Origin: Trichomonas vaginalis G3
Taxonomy: Eukaryota; Parabasalia; Trichomonadida; Trichomonadidae
Assembly: GCF_026262505.1 (NCBI RefSeq)
Contig: NC_067206.1
Coordinates: 10,931,507 to 10,995,506 of the forward strand
Direction: 5' to 3'
Length of the DNA: 64,000 bases
In this document: positions 42,016-51,942 of the stretch, piece by piece
Layout: the number at the start of each line of letters is the position of its first letter
Numbering within the stretch: position 1 is the first letter of the stretch
The notes under the pieces: model-generated
Seen by the model: only the letters and a program-made list of their open reading frames with translations
What the model was told of the DNA's origin: nothing
The model's database searches: none
Made by a program: the position numbers and the translations under genes

Positions 42016-42438
42016 ATGAGGAAATATAACTACTCACTAGCATTTCATGGAACAAGAGCATATCTTATAGACAAAAGTCTTATACTAATAGTTTTGTTAT
42101 GGTTAGACCCAGTTGTTGGATATAACTTCATAACTTATGGTTCATTCGACTCAGAACGTTGCAGTGAAGGCTTACTTTACATCGTTCAGAAACCGAAGGA
42201 CTTCAATACAAAGAGATATAAGATAGGAAGAACATATAATATAACTCAAAGATATGACAGTACAGTCAATAGAGTCAAGGTTGTGTTCGTTAATGATATG
42301 AGAGCTGCTGAAACAGAACTACTTGAAAAGTTTGAGAAAAGGTATGGTGCTCCCATGAAAGGTAAAGAAACGTTTGAAGTAGATGAGATAGATAAAGCTA
42401 TAAAATTATTTGACGAAGTTGCTGAAAAATACATGTAA
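42016..42438 (+). CDS. KilA-N/GIY-YIG (T5orf172-type) protein, element B copy
   Basis: Near-identical to the C-terminal 140 residues of the element D gene (23805-24415): LIDKSLILIVLLWLDPVVGYNF, then LLYIVQ, YKIGRTYNITQRY and GKETFEV. It lacks the N-terminal part present in D. The high identity argues for recent exchange between the elements. Confidence 0.75.
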   Translation: MRKYNYSLAFHGTRAYLIDKSLILIVLLWLDPVVGYNFITYGSFDSERCSEGLLYIVQKPKDFNTKRYKIGRTYNITQRYDSTVNRVKVVFVNDMRAAETELLEKFEKRYGAPMKGKETFEVDEIDKAIKLFDEVAEKYM

Positions 42439-42459
42439 AGCGTTTATTTTTGGTCTTTT

Positions 42460-42891
42460 GTGAAAGTCAGAAAAAATAAAGTTAGTTTTAAAATTATTTT
42501 TATTTTGTATGAAATGACAGTAATATCAACATCAGAGAACACAACAACTGCTATCGTTCATGAAGCCATAAATGAAGAATACGAGTACATACAATATAAC
42601 AAACAACTTCGCCTCATTCGTTCGGTCAAAGATGACATGTACCAAATGCAAAGTATAATGAATGCTCTTCGTTCTACAAAGCAATCATATCATTGGTTTG
42701 AAAACCAACAGACAAAAGAACTTTTAGAAGAATTTCCTCATATGATTGCTTCCCTCGGAAAACCGAGAGAAGAGATTCCGTATGAAAATCGCAAGAGGGT
42801 AGAAATGAGGTTAGAAATGAGGTTAGATCTACCCTTCTACCCTAAAATATATTTTGGGTCATTTACACTCATTACGATGAAATACCTGTAA
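42460..42891 (+). pseudogene. KilA-N protein, shortened element B copy
   Basis: Matches the first ~95 residues of the element D protein (24504-25331) almost exactly, then runs into unrelated sequence built from the cassette's own TAGAAATGAGGT repeats. The actual homologous start is about 42517 (ATGACAGTAATATCAACATC). The element D copy includes the rest of the KilA-N domain. Confidence 0.75.
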
Positions 42892-42899
42892 ATGAAGCT

Positions 42900-43560
42900 T
42901 TATAAAGTATGATTTGAATTTATTTTTGCCTTCCTCATTAATCCTATGTTGTTGTCTAAATGTCATGTTGTCTCATTTTTTCAGAGAAGTTAATTAACCT
43001 GGTGACATGGTGACATAGTGACACCTTCAGTTCTTCAAAAATAATTAATTATTGAATAACCTGAAACCATCTACCCTAAACATTAACGTAAACATTAACG
43101 TAAACATTAACGTAAACATTTATTTCCTGCTGTGTTGTCAAAATGTCATGTTGTCTCATTTTTTCAGAGAAGTTAATTAACCTGGTGACCTGGTGACCTG
43201 GTGACACCTTCAGTTCTTCAAAAATAATTCATAACTGCCTTCCTCCTGTGTTGTTGTCAAAATGTCATGTTGTCTCATTTTTTCAGAGAAGTTAATTAAC
43301 CTGGTGACCTGGTGACCTGGTGACACCTTCAGTTCTTCAAAAATAATTCATAACTGCCTTCCTCCTGTGTTGTTGTCAAAATGTCATGTTGTCTCATTTT
43401 TTCAGAGAAGTTAAATGACCTGGTAGCACATGGTGACGTAGTGACACCTTCAGTTCTTCAAAAATAATTAATTATTGAATAACCGGAAACCATTAACGTA
43501 AACATTAACGTAAACATGAGACTTTGTCACCGGACTCTTTGAGTCACTTAACGTAAACAT
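42900..43560. repeat. 121-bp repeat array, right arm (inverted), with AACATTAACGTA words
   Basis: The reverse-complement units begin TGTCATGTTGTCTCATTTTT at 42961, 43144, 43263 and 43382 (spacing 183, 119, 119). Runs of AACATTAACGTA occur at about 43078-43118 and 43494-43515. No gene in this stretch; a GACTCTTTGAGTC hairpin lies at about 43539-43551. Confidence 0.95.
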
Positions 43561-43655
43561 TATTTCTGCAGTTCATTACCTAATTAATTACAGACATAAA
43601 ATATATTTAGTTCATTCGGTAAGCCTAAACCCTTTGGGTCAAGTCTCAAGCACAT

Positions 43656-44719
43656 TCAATGAACGCGGTACCATGCGAATACAGTCACAAATGGTGGCAT
43701 GTAATCTTTACCCGAGCCTGTTGGATTTGTTGTGAAAGTGTGTGAATGATTACCTGCGGTTCCACAGAAAATACCTGTGCTTGAATCTACTGGGTCAGTT
43801 GTGATATCATATCTATTCATTCCCCATCTATCCGAACCCGCTGCAAGATTTATATAACCTCTTTTTGTTATTGAATGTGAATGATTACCTGTTGTGTTTG
43901 TCGTTCCTGTATGAGTGTGCGGTGGAAGGTTTGCTTCTTTAATTTTCTTCGAACCTCCTGTTTGCTTTGAATATCTAGCACAGTATAAGAATTTATCTAC
44001 AATCTGCTTCCACATACCAAAACCTAAAACACTTGCCGGATTTGTTGAGTTCATTGACGTATAAATAGAACCAACAGGATATAATGTTTGAAGAATTTCA
44101 TTTTTCATGCTTGTAATCACATCATTTACTTCCGACTTCTTTGCATAATTTTCATCAACATAAGTTTTATCTGCTTTAAGGTCTAAACATCCTGAAACCC
44201 ATTCTGTATCAGCTTTAACTTTAAAAGTCTCCAATGTCCATTCATGATACCATTCAACCTTTTCTTTAATTTCATTATCTTTTTCATCAACATAAACCAA
44301 ATTTGCCTTCTTATTTAATTCAGTATTAACGTATTCCTTATCTACTTTCTTCATTATGTCGTTTAGGAAACCTTCTATGAATTCCTCATTTAAATTAAAT
44401 CTTCCAATCTTCAAAACTTTAGGAAATGCATTTAATGCGTAATATCTCTGTTCTTCTGGTGGAATTGATGTTATATCATCCGTTATTCCTTTAATTTTTG
44501 AATTCATAAATAAAATTTCTTTTATATTTGATATCACTGCACCACCTTTGCAAACGAATTCGAAATGGTCATTTTCAATACTATCTCCAAATCTCCATAT
44601 TTCAACCTTTGCGTTTGTTCTGCCGTCTTTGAATTATATGCATATATGGCGTATGTAATGGTCTGAGGGACCTGGGTGTTTTGCGCCTTAAGTTGTTGTG
44701 GTTGCTGTTGTTTAATCAT
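43656..44719 (-). CDS. Tail-fibre-like protein of element B (293 residues plus short upstream frame)
   Basis: The main frame (44537 to 43656) has a coiled region with KKVDKEYVNTELNKKANLVYVDE-type units, then the phage fibre-tip domain: LYPVGSIYTSMNSTNPASVLG, GFGMWKQIV, GGSKKIKEANLPPHTH, GNHSHSITKRG, GNHSH and a final MPPFVTVFAWYRV. It is close to element A's protein and to the end of element D's. A short frame just upstream (44534-44719) resembles the start of the D fibre region (AIYAYNSKTAEQ versus AYAYETNEARRA). The main frame looks whole. Confidence 0.85.
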
Positions 44720-44743
44720 TTATTATGATTTAAAAATAAATAT

Positions 44744-44995
44744 TTAATCTGTTATCTCATCAGCTATTTTTTCTATTTGAAATTGCCATAATATTTCATT
44801 CATGAATTCTAAATCACAATCAAATAGGTCAGTTATTCTAAATTTAATATTTGATAAATCTTTTGAATGAAGAATAAATGAATTCCCGGATAATTGAAAC
44901 GGATATGATAAAGAAAATGTGTTTAAGTTGATGGATAAAATGTTTTGTATTGATGGGTAAGAGTTAGGGTCTAATGTTTGATGTGAAAATCTCAT
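44744..44995 (-). CDS. Minor capsid-like protein of element B (83 residues)
   Basis: Contains LSNIKFRITDLFDCDLEFMN, the same pattern as the C-terminal part of the D (18766-19540) and C (60097-60889) genes. It is shorter than those and is presumed to be a structural protein. The frame is whole as it stands. Confidence 0.4.
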   Translation of the reverse strand: MRFSHQTLDPNSYPSIQNILSINLNTFSLSYPFQLSGNSFILHSKDLSNIKFRITDLFDCDLEFMNEILWQFQIEKIADEITD

Positions 44996-45080
44996 TGGGT
45001 ATTAACTTTATCACATTTGATTAAAATGAAATTGGAACCGGTGTCAGAATACAAAACATCCCCAACATCTTTTTCAAAAT

Positions 45081-45450
45081 TTAATATCCCCAACAATGAA
45101 CGAAGATGAGGAGTACAAATTTAATTTTCAGCGGGAATTTAATAAGGTTATTTATTTCATCAAGTTCAAAAAGTTTATCGGGTTTTGATTTAAAATTTTC
45201 TTCATACCATACGATAAATGATTCATTTAAATAACTTAAAATCATGTTAATATCCCATTTCGCTATCACATTATTTATATACATATCATACGTTTTTTCA
45301 AGGTCATCTTTAATAAATGATATATAATCTGAAGGGTCTAAAAGAATGGATTAAATTTACCACTCACAGAAACGAGAGTAACATTATAAATTCCGCTAAC
45401 TGTTAAATTTAATTCACAGCTATTATTCGAAATAATATTGATAATTGACA
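45081..45450 (-). pseudogene. Unassigned element-B gene, broken
   Basis: Helical minus-strand coding remains (MYINNVIAKWDINMILSYLNE...). The upstream end begins near the ATT-rich lead at 45450. No family recognised. About two breaks. Confidence 0.3.
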
Positions 45451-45486
45451 TTTTTATTACGATTAAAAATATGGTAAAGCGTTCCA

Positions 45487-45939
45487 GTGATAAATAAAAC
45501 TAGAATAAGATTACCTCAAAAAAATTCAACGAATAAGAAATTCATTCATGTTATAAATTTTAGTGTTTTCAGAAAATATGAGTCAATGTCATATTCATCA
45601 ACAGGTTATATTTCACTTCATTCAAATTTAGTTCAATCAAACCCATATAATGACCATTTCATAAGATTTTCAGATGGTATTAAAAATGTAATTGATAGAT
45701 TAAAATATGAACAGATTGACAATATCGAATTTTTGGAATTTTGGTTTAAATATCCCGATGGAAAAAAGATTGAAGTTAAAGATAAAGCTGATACTATAAC
45801 AAAAACAATTACAATGACCGATCCGGATAGTGGGGAACAAAAAGAAATAAAACAAACGATAGAAACTGGTGAAAGGTCAATTATTATTGATTATGATTCA
45901 AAGGATTATTATTCGATAATGTTAATGCTTGAATATTAA
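45487..45939 (+). CDS. Unassigned 150-residue virion-cluster protein of element B
   Basis: Beta-rich sequence with YISLHSNLVQSNPYN and a charged DKADTITKTITMTDPDSGEQ loop. It could be a minor capsid protein; no firm relation was found. A plus-strand gene in a run of minus-strand genes. Confidence 0.35.
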   Translation: MINKTRIRLPQKNSTNKKFIHVINFSVFRKYESMSYSSTGYISLHSNLVQSNPYNDHFIRFSDGIKNVIDRLKYEQIDNIEFLEFWFKYPDGKKIEVKDKADTITKTITMTDPDSGEQKEIKQTIETGERSIIIDYDSKDYYSIMLMLEY

Positions 45940-46057
45940 ATAGCCTTAACAAAGAATTTTTCAAGTGATATTTTATATTCATCAACTATTTTATATAAAT
46001 ATTATATTGTTAAATGAAAGTTCAGTTGTTGTTCCGTTCTTTGATATCTTAATTGTG

Positions 46058-46602
46058 CTAATTTCCTTTATAGGATTTATTTTTTGCAACTGTTCCGCAG
46101 CATGAAACCTCATCATCTATGAAATTGAATCTTAACGTTGAATCTTGAACATCACAAAGAATGGCGATAATGTGAATTAATGATTCATAAGGTAAAATAA
46201 TTAAACCTGATTGGTCAATTAAATTTATTATTGAATCATAATTATTAATTATTATATCACGGTAAATTTTCATTAATTCAGAATTAATGTCTATTTTATA
46301 TGGGTTCTCGATGTTTGATGAAAGAGGTGGGGGTATGTTGGATAAGTGGGAATTTCAACAGGTTCTTTACCAGGTTCAGATAAAATGATTGGGTCTCCAT
46401 TCTCATGGTTTTCTTCATTCTCCTCATTCTTCGGTAAGTCACGAGTTAATAAATTTGGTTGAGTTGCTGACCTTGTTAATTCGGGGCTAACATTAACTTT
46501 AACATTTTGAATAATTCGTGATTTATCATCATTTACGTTATAACCAACCGTAATCTCTGCTTTTGCGTTAGTGTTCTTTTGACTAGTGAAACATCTTCTC
46601 AT
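46058..46602 (-). CDS. Two small unassigned proteins of element B
   Basis: 46058-46273 codes 71 residues with a cysteine pair near its C-terminus (DDEVSCCGTV). 46291-46602 codes 103 residues with a charged Asn/Glu-rich middle (KNEENEENHENGDP) and a proline-rich end. Both belong to the virion-gene cluster by position. No family recognised. Confidence 0.35.
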
Positions 46603-46635
46603 TTATAATCGAATAAAAAAAATATATTTAAACTT

Positions 46636-47535
46636 TTATTTTGCTGGAACTTTTGAATCTATTATTCCCTGTATTTGTTCATGAAGTTGATTTTTAGCAT
46701 TTTCATCGAAATTAATAGACTTAATATAATTCTTAATTGCATTCTTATAATCAACTGATTTCTCAAATTTTCTTTTATCTGATTCCTTAACTAAATCATA
46801 AGTTAAACCTCGTTGCTGATATAATGGTTTCTTAATTAAATCTTTGAATGCTTGAGATAAAGCACCTGATGCAATTCTTGCTACTATAATTGGTTGGAAT
46901 TGCTGTTTAAGTTCATCTTTAACATTTGCAAAAACTGGATCGAATAAAGCAACTTTAAAGAATTTCTTAGCTGAAATTTCGGGTCTAATATTTGCATATT
47001 GACCATCAAACTGGTTAGAATATCGTGGTAATCCATCCGGTCCCTCTTCAATAGCATTCAATTCTTCATTGAAATAAGAATATGGATTATAACGGTATGA
47101 ATTAATTGGACCATTTTCACCTTCTCCAATGTATTGTTTAACAGCTTTTCCATTTTCATCAAATTGCATAGGATAACGTTCATTATATGCTTTACGTTTA
47201 GGATAATCAGATATAGTTAATTTATAACCATTTATGACTTTAATATTACCTTGACCATCAGTAACGAAAACTTCATTTATACCATCAGGTTTTCCATTTG
47301 GACCCGTAATGTCTGCTTCGTGTGCTTCCCAATTTGGACCTTGACGTTTGGCATATGCTTGAGCTTCTGGTAATGTTAAAACGTTTCTCATTTGTTTAAC
47401 ATCTTTTTGAAGACCAGCAACAATATGAACTAATTCTTTCATTCCATCAGGAACTTTCATAGTTCTATTATATGCACCCTTTTTGTTTGTCCCTTGTTTT
47501 AATGGAACCTGTAGAAGATTTGCTATTTCTGTCAT
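46636..47535 (-). CDS. Conserved virion-cluster protein of element B (299 residues)
   Basis: Residues ~60-110 have the pattern [30 protein letters not shown]... followed by [42 protein letters not shown] segment of this type is, to my knowledge, recurrent in virion clusters of Polintons and related viruses, but I cannot name the protein. The C-terminus is helical and basic. It lies between small genes and the packaging ATPase. The frame looks whole. Confidence 0.5.
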   Translation of the reverse strand: MTEIANLLQVPLKQGTNKKGAYNRTMKVPDGMKELVHIVAGLQKDVKQMRNVLTLPEAQAYAKRQGPNWEAHEADITGPNGKPDGINEVFVTDGQGNIKVINGYKLTISDYPKRKAYNERYPMQFDENGKAVKQYIGEGENGPINSYRYNPYSYFNEELNAIEEGPDGLPRYSNQFDGQYANIRPEISAKKFFKVALFDPVFANVKDELKQQFQPIIVARIASGALSQAFKDLIKKPLYQQRGLTYDLVKESDKRKFEKSVDYKNAIKNYIKSINFDENAKNQLHEQIQGIIDSKVPAK

Positions 47536-47575
47536 GTTTAATTATAAATAAAAAATAAAAATTAATTATAAAAAG

Positions 47576-48400
47576 TTAATCAAATTTAACACCTCCTTTA
47601 TTTAAATCAACTATTATTTTTCCATGTTCACCTAATTGCTGATATTGTGTGTAAAGTTCATTAATGCTCATTGGTAAATTCACTTGATAAAGCATAACGT
47701 TCAACTGTTGACGACTAAACCCACTGAAAATGAAAAGTGTTGATAGATTTGATTTAATGTTTGTGCTTAATGCTTTGAAGTATTGAACAGCCATGAAGAA
47801 TGAACACTGAATGTGTCGACATTGAGTTAATAACTGATTAAAATATGATTTCTCATTTGTTATTAGTTTTGATTTCACTGCATCATCTAGAAAAATGAGT
47901 GAATGCAAAAATTCTCTATCAAAATTTGAAATAGAAAGTGTTTCAAATAATTCATCCCGTTGTTTATCAATAATTTTATCCTCTAATCTTTGCTTCTTGA
48001 TTGTATTATATAATTCTTTATACATTAAAAAGTTTTTTAAATAATCTTCTGCTTCTTCTTGTGATAAATAAATAATTGAAATTTTGATTAAATGCTTTAA
48101 AGATTCAAATGTATCATCTGAAGGTGAACCTGAACGGTTGATATAAATTAACACATGTGAATGGGGGAAGTGTTAGCAATAATGATAATTTGTTTTAATA
48201 TCGTTAATGTTTTACCTTTATTCTGTTTACCAATTGCTGCAGTGATTAAAAATAACATTCAGAATATGGAATTTTCATTAATTTTTCCTTAGATAGAGCA
48301 TTTCTATTATCACTCAATGCTTCATTAATCATATCATCTATGTATGTATTATATACTCCTGCTAATTCTTCATAAGGAGTGGATGAATTTAAATCCATTT
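47576..48400 (-). pseudogene. A32-like packaging ATPase of element B, broken
   Basis: The better preserved part has the Walker B-type LIFLDDAV segment, then a Cys/Gln-rich CRHIQCSFFMAVQ sensor region typical of FtsK/HerA-type packaging ATPases, and a FIFSGFSRQQLN segment. The nucleotide-binding end near 48200 is decayed. It lies directly upstream of the capsid gene, the usual Maverick order. About three breaks. Confidence 0.75.
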
Positions 48401-48423
48401 AATCAAAAAATAAATTTATAATT

Positions 48424-50063
48424 TTAAACATTTCTATTCATCAATATTTCATCATATGAACTTCTATACTGTGGTGGTGTACCTGTTGGATGATATTTCA
48501 AACCTTCGTCCGGTGTCCATGTCCAATATGTAGTCCTAGTAAACCAAACCTGAGGAGGATTTGTCACCTTTGAACAGTAAGTGTCATTTTCACCCTGAAT
48601 GATTGGATAAGCTTTCACTTGTACTGTAACTTGTGAGTTGAAAGTTTCTAATCCATCAAAGAATATACCCGCTCCATCACGTTGAACTGGAATAGTGCAT
48701 AAGAATGAAGTTTGGTCTTTCCATGTTCTAGCTAATGGCGTGCCATTATCTGCATTCAGTGGTCTAGTTAATGAGTCCTCGTATTCTTCCGTGCATTCAT
48801 TCACTCCATCTAAATCAGAAGCTTGAAGCATACGTGTAAAGAATATGTCACCCACTGTGGTCATCGCTTGATCGGGGAAGTTTCTGGAATCTATAGTGAC
48901 CTGAAGACCTCGAAGCATTGGATTTTCTAAAACCGTTCTTTGCATTGCATTCTTCGGAAATGTTAACACAACATCTGTAACATTATGAAGAGCGTATGAG
49001 AAATCTGAGCTGATACCTTCAGGAGTGATGCAACCTCCATTTAGTGAACGAACGTCAATATGTTGAGCTGGAATCATGAATGGATCTTCCTTACTGAATA
49101 AACGTGGTATTGCTTTAACTGATTCTTCAATTAAACCGTATCCTGGTGTAATGCATTTATCCTCTAAAACTTCCATCTTTGTGCATGAAATAATAACGTC
49201 ATCAACTTTGCGTCAGCAGATGTAGCGGCTAAGCTTGTAATTAATTTGGCAGGAAGTCCGATTTGTTGGAATTTGCGATCATATTTATAAACATGATTCA
49301 TAATCTTTTCATAATTTTCATCAGTTATCTTTTCATAAACGTAATTTTGTAAATCAGCAACTCTTAACGGGTCAACCTGACAAAATACTAAAGTATCCCT
49401 GAAAACATAATATTTAAGAATGATTTCACCAAATGATTTAGGATAATCATCAAACGCCTGAAATGCTAACAAATCATTTACCGGAATAATCATATCAAAA
49501 GTGACATCAACTTCTTCATTTGCTTTCTTGAAAACTTCTGAAGGGTTAATATATTTACCACATACTGAGTTATCATATTTTTGAACATTATTATATAACG
49601 AATGAACAAACTTTTTAACTTTCCTTTCTGATTTTGGTTTATATGTTGCAAATGCGAAAGATTCACGGGCGCAATCCATTTGAAGATAACCGGCATCACC
49701 TCTTTCAGTTTCTACTTCTAATTGTTTAAAGCTTTGATTTGATGATTTGTAACCAACGAATAAACGCATGCATTTAAAAGCGGCATCACATGTGAAAGCT
49801 TTATTTGAAACTAGAGTTGCTTTAACTTTGCGTTTAATATATGTGTCACCTAATTGATTCACATCATGAGCTGGATTTGTAATTCTTAAATGAGTTTGTT
49901 TATCATCAAAATATGGAGCATCAGAGTCATAGCATGAACTTTCAAGTTCTCTATAATATCTTCTACCGTCATTCTTTGCGAATATTTCATTTATCTTTTC
50001 GAATGAATGAAACACATTTCCATTAATCGGTTTAGTGTTTGGCACTAAATAGTTAGTCGTCAT
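48424..50063 (-). pseudogene. Double jelly-roll major capsid protein of element B, broken
   Basis: The coding region of about 545 codons fits the hexon-like double jelly-roll capsid protein. Segments include FDMIIPVNDLLAFQAFDDYP (N-terminal barrel) and, in the second half, LTFPKNAMQRTVLENPML and TYWTWTPDEGLKY. Lengths and order agree with element C's capsid region (57344-58941). It forms the capsid shell. Looks nearly whole, with about one break. Confidence 0.8.
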
Positions 50064-50132
50064 TTATTATTAAATAAAAAATCAAAATTAAAAGATGAAA
50101 ATGAATTTTTAATTTTAATGAAATAATCAACT

Positions 50133-50348
50133 ATGGCTGCAGGTATATTTAAGAAACTGTGGGATAAAGTAAAAAGAGGAGCGCATAAAGTTTGGGAAAC
50201 AATGAAGAAAGGAGCAAATTGGATATTTAAGAATAAAGAAGCAATTAGTGACGTTGCTGAATCAATAACACCAAAAGCCGCCCCAATAAGAGAAATATTA
50301 AATAAAAGAGAAAAAGTTTATCAAAGACTTCAACCGATACTAAGATAA
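50133..50348 (+). CDS. Small amphipathic basic protein of element B (71 residues)
   Basis: Starts MAAGIFKKLWDKVKRGAHKV and continues as an amphipathic, strongly basic helix. This is the composition of adenovirus pVI/pX-like membrane-active or DNA-binding virion proteins found next to Maverick capsid genes. It is opposite in strand to the capsid gene. The frame looks whole. Confidence 0.55.
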   Translation: MAAGIFKKLWDKVKRGAHKVWETMKKGANWIFKNKEAISDVAESITPKAAPIREILNKREKVYQRLQPILR

Positions 50349-50382
50349 AAATAATATTTATTTATTTTTCCACTATCCACCC

Positions 50383-50612
50383 CCTATTTTATTAAGTATT
50401 CCTTCAGTTATTCCACCAACTGCGTTACCTGCTTGTGCTCCCATCGCCGGATTACCTGCTTTAGTACCTAATACTCCACCTATGATAGTTCCTGCCGTTT
50501 TCGCTACTGGTGCCAAAAAGTTTGCAACGGGTTTAATAATCTTTTTATGAACCCAACCCGCAGCTTTCTTAATTCCATCCCATAATTTTTAAAAGAATCC
50601 TGCCGCCATAGT
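50383..50612 (-). pseudogene. Small amphipathic/Gly-rich paralogue of the 50133 gene
   Basis: The minus-strand start MAAGFF and the following KLWDGIKKAAGWVHKKI resemble the plus-strand neighbour (MAAGIFKKLWDKVKRG); the rest is Gly/Ala-rich (GGVLGTKAGNPAMGAQAGNAVGG). The two genes point toward each other. One break. Confidence 0.5.
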
Positions 50613-50675
50613 TGATTTAATATTAATTAAAAAATATATTTCATCACTTATATTCTAATTTTTATTTAATGATAA

Positions 50676-51044
50676 ATGAAACCGATTTTAAAAATAAATG
50701 AAACAGAGGAGGAAGAAATAAATGAAAGTGAAAATGTTCAACAAAAAATAAACGTTGTTAAACCAATTACTGAAATAAAAATTTTTTCATCTGTTGAAGA
50801 ATTTAATGACTATTATGCTAACAATAAAAAATTATTTGAAGAATTGACAACGTGTAAATTGAATAAAATGTTTAAAGTTGATGGATTCAAAATTTCAAAA
50901 ATAAAAGGAGTGGTTAGTTTGAAATCTATTCCTCAATCAAGAATCACCTCATTAATGAAAATTGATGATTTAACAAAAAGAATAGAAGAGATTGAAGAAA
51001 GAATGAATCAAATAATTGATTTCATAAATTCAAATAATCATTAG
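50676..51044 (+). CDS. Terminal gene of element B, right end (122 residues)
   Basis: Acidic start (ETEEEEINESENVQQ), an IFSSVEEFNDYYANNKKLFEE segment and a C-terminal coiled coil (KIDDLTKRIEEIEERMNQIIDF). The last ~150 bases occur inverted at 6929-7076 in the left block. Function unknown. The frame looks whole. Confidence 0.5.
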   Translation: MKPILKINETEEEEINESENVQQKINVVKPITEIKIFSSVEEFNDYYANNKKLFEELTTCKLNKMFKVDGFKISKIKGVVSLKSIPQSRITSLMKIDDLTKRIEEIEERMNQIIDFINSNNH

Positions 51045-51049
51045 TTTCT

Positions 51050-51173
51050 TAAAGTTCAATGTTGAACTCATCAATTTCTTTTTCTCGTTTATGAGGTCTT
51101 TGATTATGACTCCATTGATTCCATTCAGGATTTAAACAATGTTTAATTAATCGCGGAATATCTGACATCATCT
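51050..51173. repeat. Right terminal repeat of element B
   Basis: Its reverse complement starts AGATGATGTCAGATATTCC and matches the start of the left block (6206-6258 and 6365-6420) in two pieces. The next bases outside (ATATAT) do not match the bases outside the left end. Confidence 0.75.
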
Positions 51174-51942
51174 ATATATAGCTTCTTTTATAAAAGATGA
51201 AAAATAAATTATTTTAAAATTAATGTTAATTTTTTAATGATTTATAAATAAATATATTTTAATGCATCGTCTATATATAGATGTAACAAAAAAAGTCACA
51301 CAACCCATCCTATCCTACTACTACATATCGATGGATTATGATTATGAAGTCATTATATCTCATATCTCATATATCAATAGTGTACCATGATTTCGGTCTC
51401 AAAATACAATTTACGAGTCCAAAAAAAATATCAGATATAATACATTTTATTTATAATGAACTAACTAGTCAGATCTTATAACTAACATCACAGACTGCAA
51501 TTCATAAGAAAATTGGAATTTATTGTTATATGAAGATATCTATTCATTTAATCACCTTTTGATCCTCAATCAGAGTTGAACGCTATATAGTTTCTGAAAT
51601 ATGTAATTGGGATTACTTGAAATACAAAATATCGATCTTCTATTAGAAATAATCAAAAATATAATATTAATAACCTTCAATTAGATTTACTATAATAATG
51701 TATATCTCCTATATGAATCTAAAGATTTAGAATGATACAGAGATGATCCTTATACTTGGTTAATCATTTCATTTTCATTCCTAAACTCAAGTAAAAGAAG
51801 CAATATTATCAATAACTAAAATGTGTATCAATACGCAACACTACAAAATAATGATTTAACCTCATCAATTCAGCTAAACAAGCCTGATATTCATATAAAA
51901 TCCACAAAATTAATATAAAAAAGTGACCGGAACTAATTTTGA
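51174..51942. other. Host intergenic region right of element B
   Basis: About 770 AT-rich bases without a supported gene. A CTATATATAG palindrome occurs at the element boundary and again near 51270-51282. Confidence 0.6.

Larger units (their letters stand above)
40340..43560. mobile_element. Inverted-repeat-bounded accessory cassette inside element B
   Basis: The left edge is an array of a 121-bp unit (40344-40630). The right edge is an array of the same unit in inverted orientation (about 42930-43470). Between lie short unassigned frames (40876-41234), an unassigned 193-residue gene (41360-41941), a KilA-N/GIY-YIG gene (42016-42438) and a shortened KilA-N gene (42460-42891). The latter two genes and one copy of the repeat also occur together in element D (23805-25550). 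The cassette sits between the integrase block and the fibre gene. It looks like a module that moves between Mavericks. No transposase was recognised. Confidence 0.65.
35203..51173. mobile_element. Element B, right block (Maverick), broken
   Basis: The block holds polymerase exonuclease and catalytic parts (35203-38023), rve integrase (38268-39803), a repeat-bounded gene cassette (40340-43560), a fibre gene (43656-44719), small virion-like genes, a packaging ATPase (47576-48400), the double jelly-roll capsid protein (48424-50063) and a terminal repeat ending at 51173 that mirrors 6206. Its left edge coincides with the right end of element D. With the left block (6206-8703) it makes about 18.5 kb, a normal Maverick size. 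Broken, with roughly 15-20 breaks, concentrated in the polymerase and ATPase; several genes look whole, so the insertion is not very old. Confidence 0.8.

Noticed and set aside
43078-43118. Telomere-like repeats
   Set aside because: The AACATTAACGTA word is internal, short and tied to the cassette repeat; it is unlike known parabasalid telomere units.
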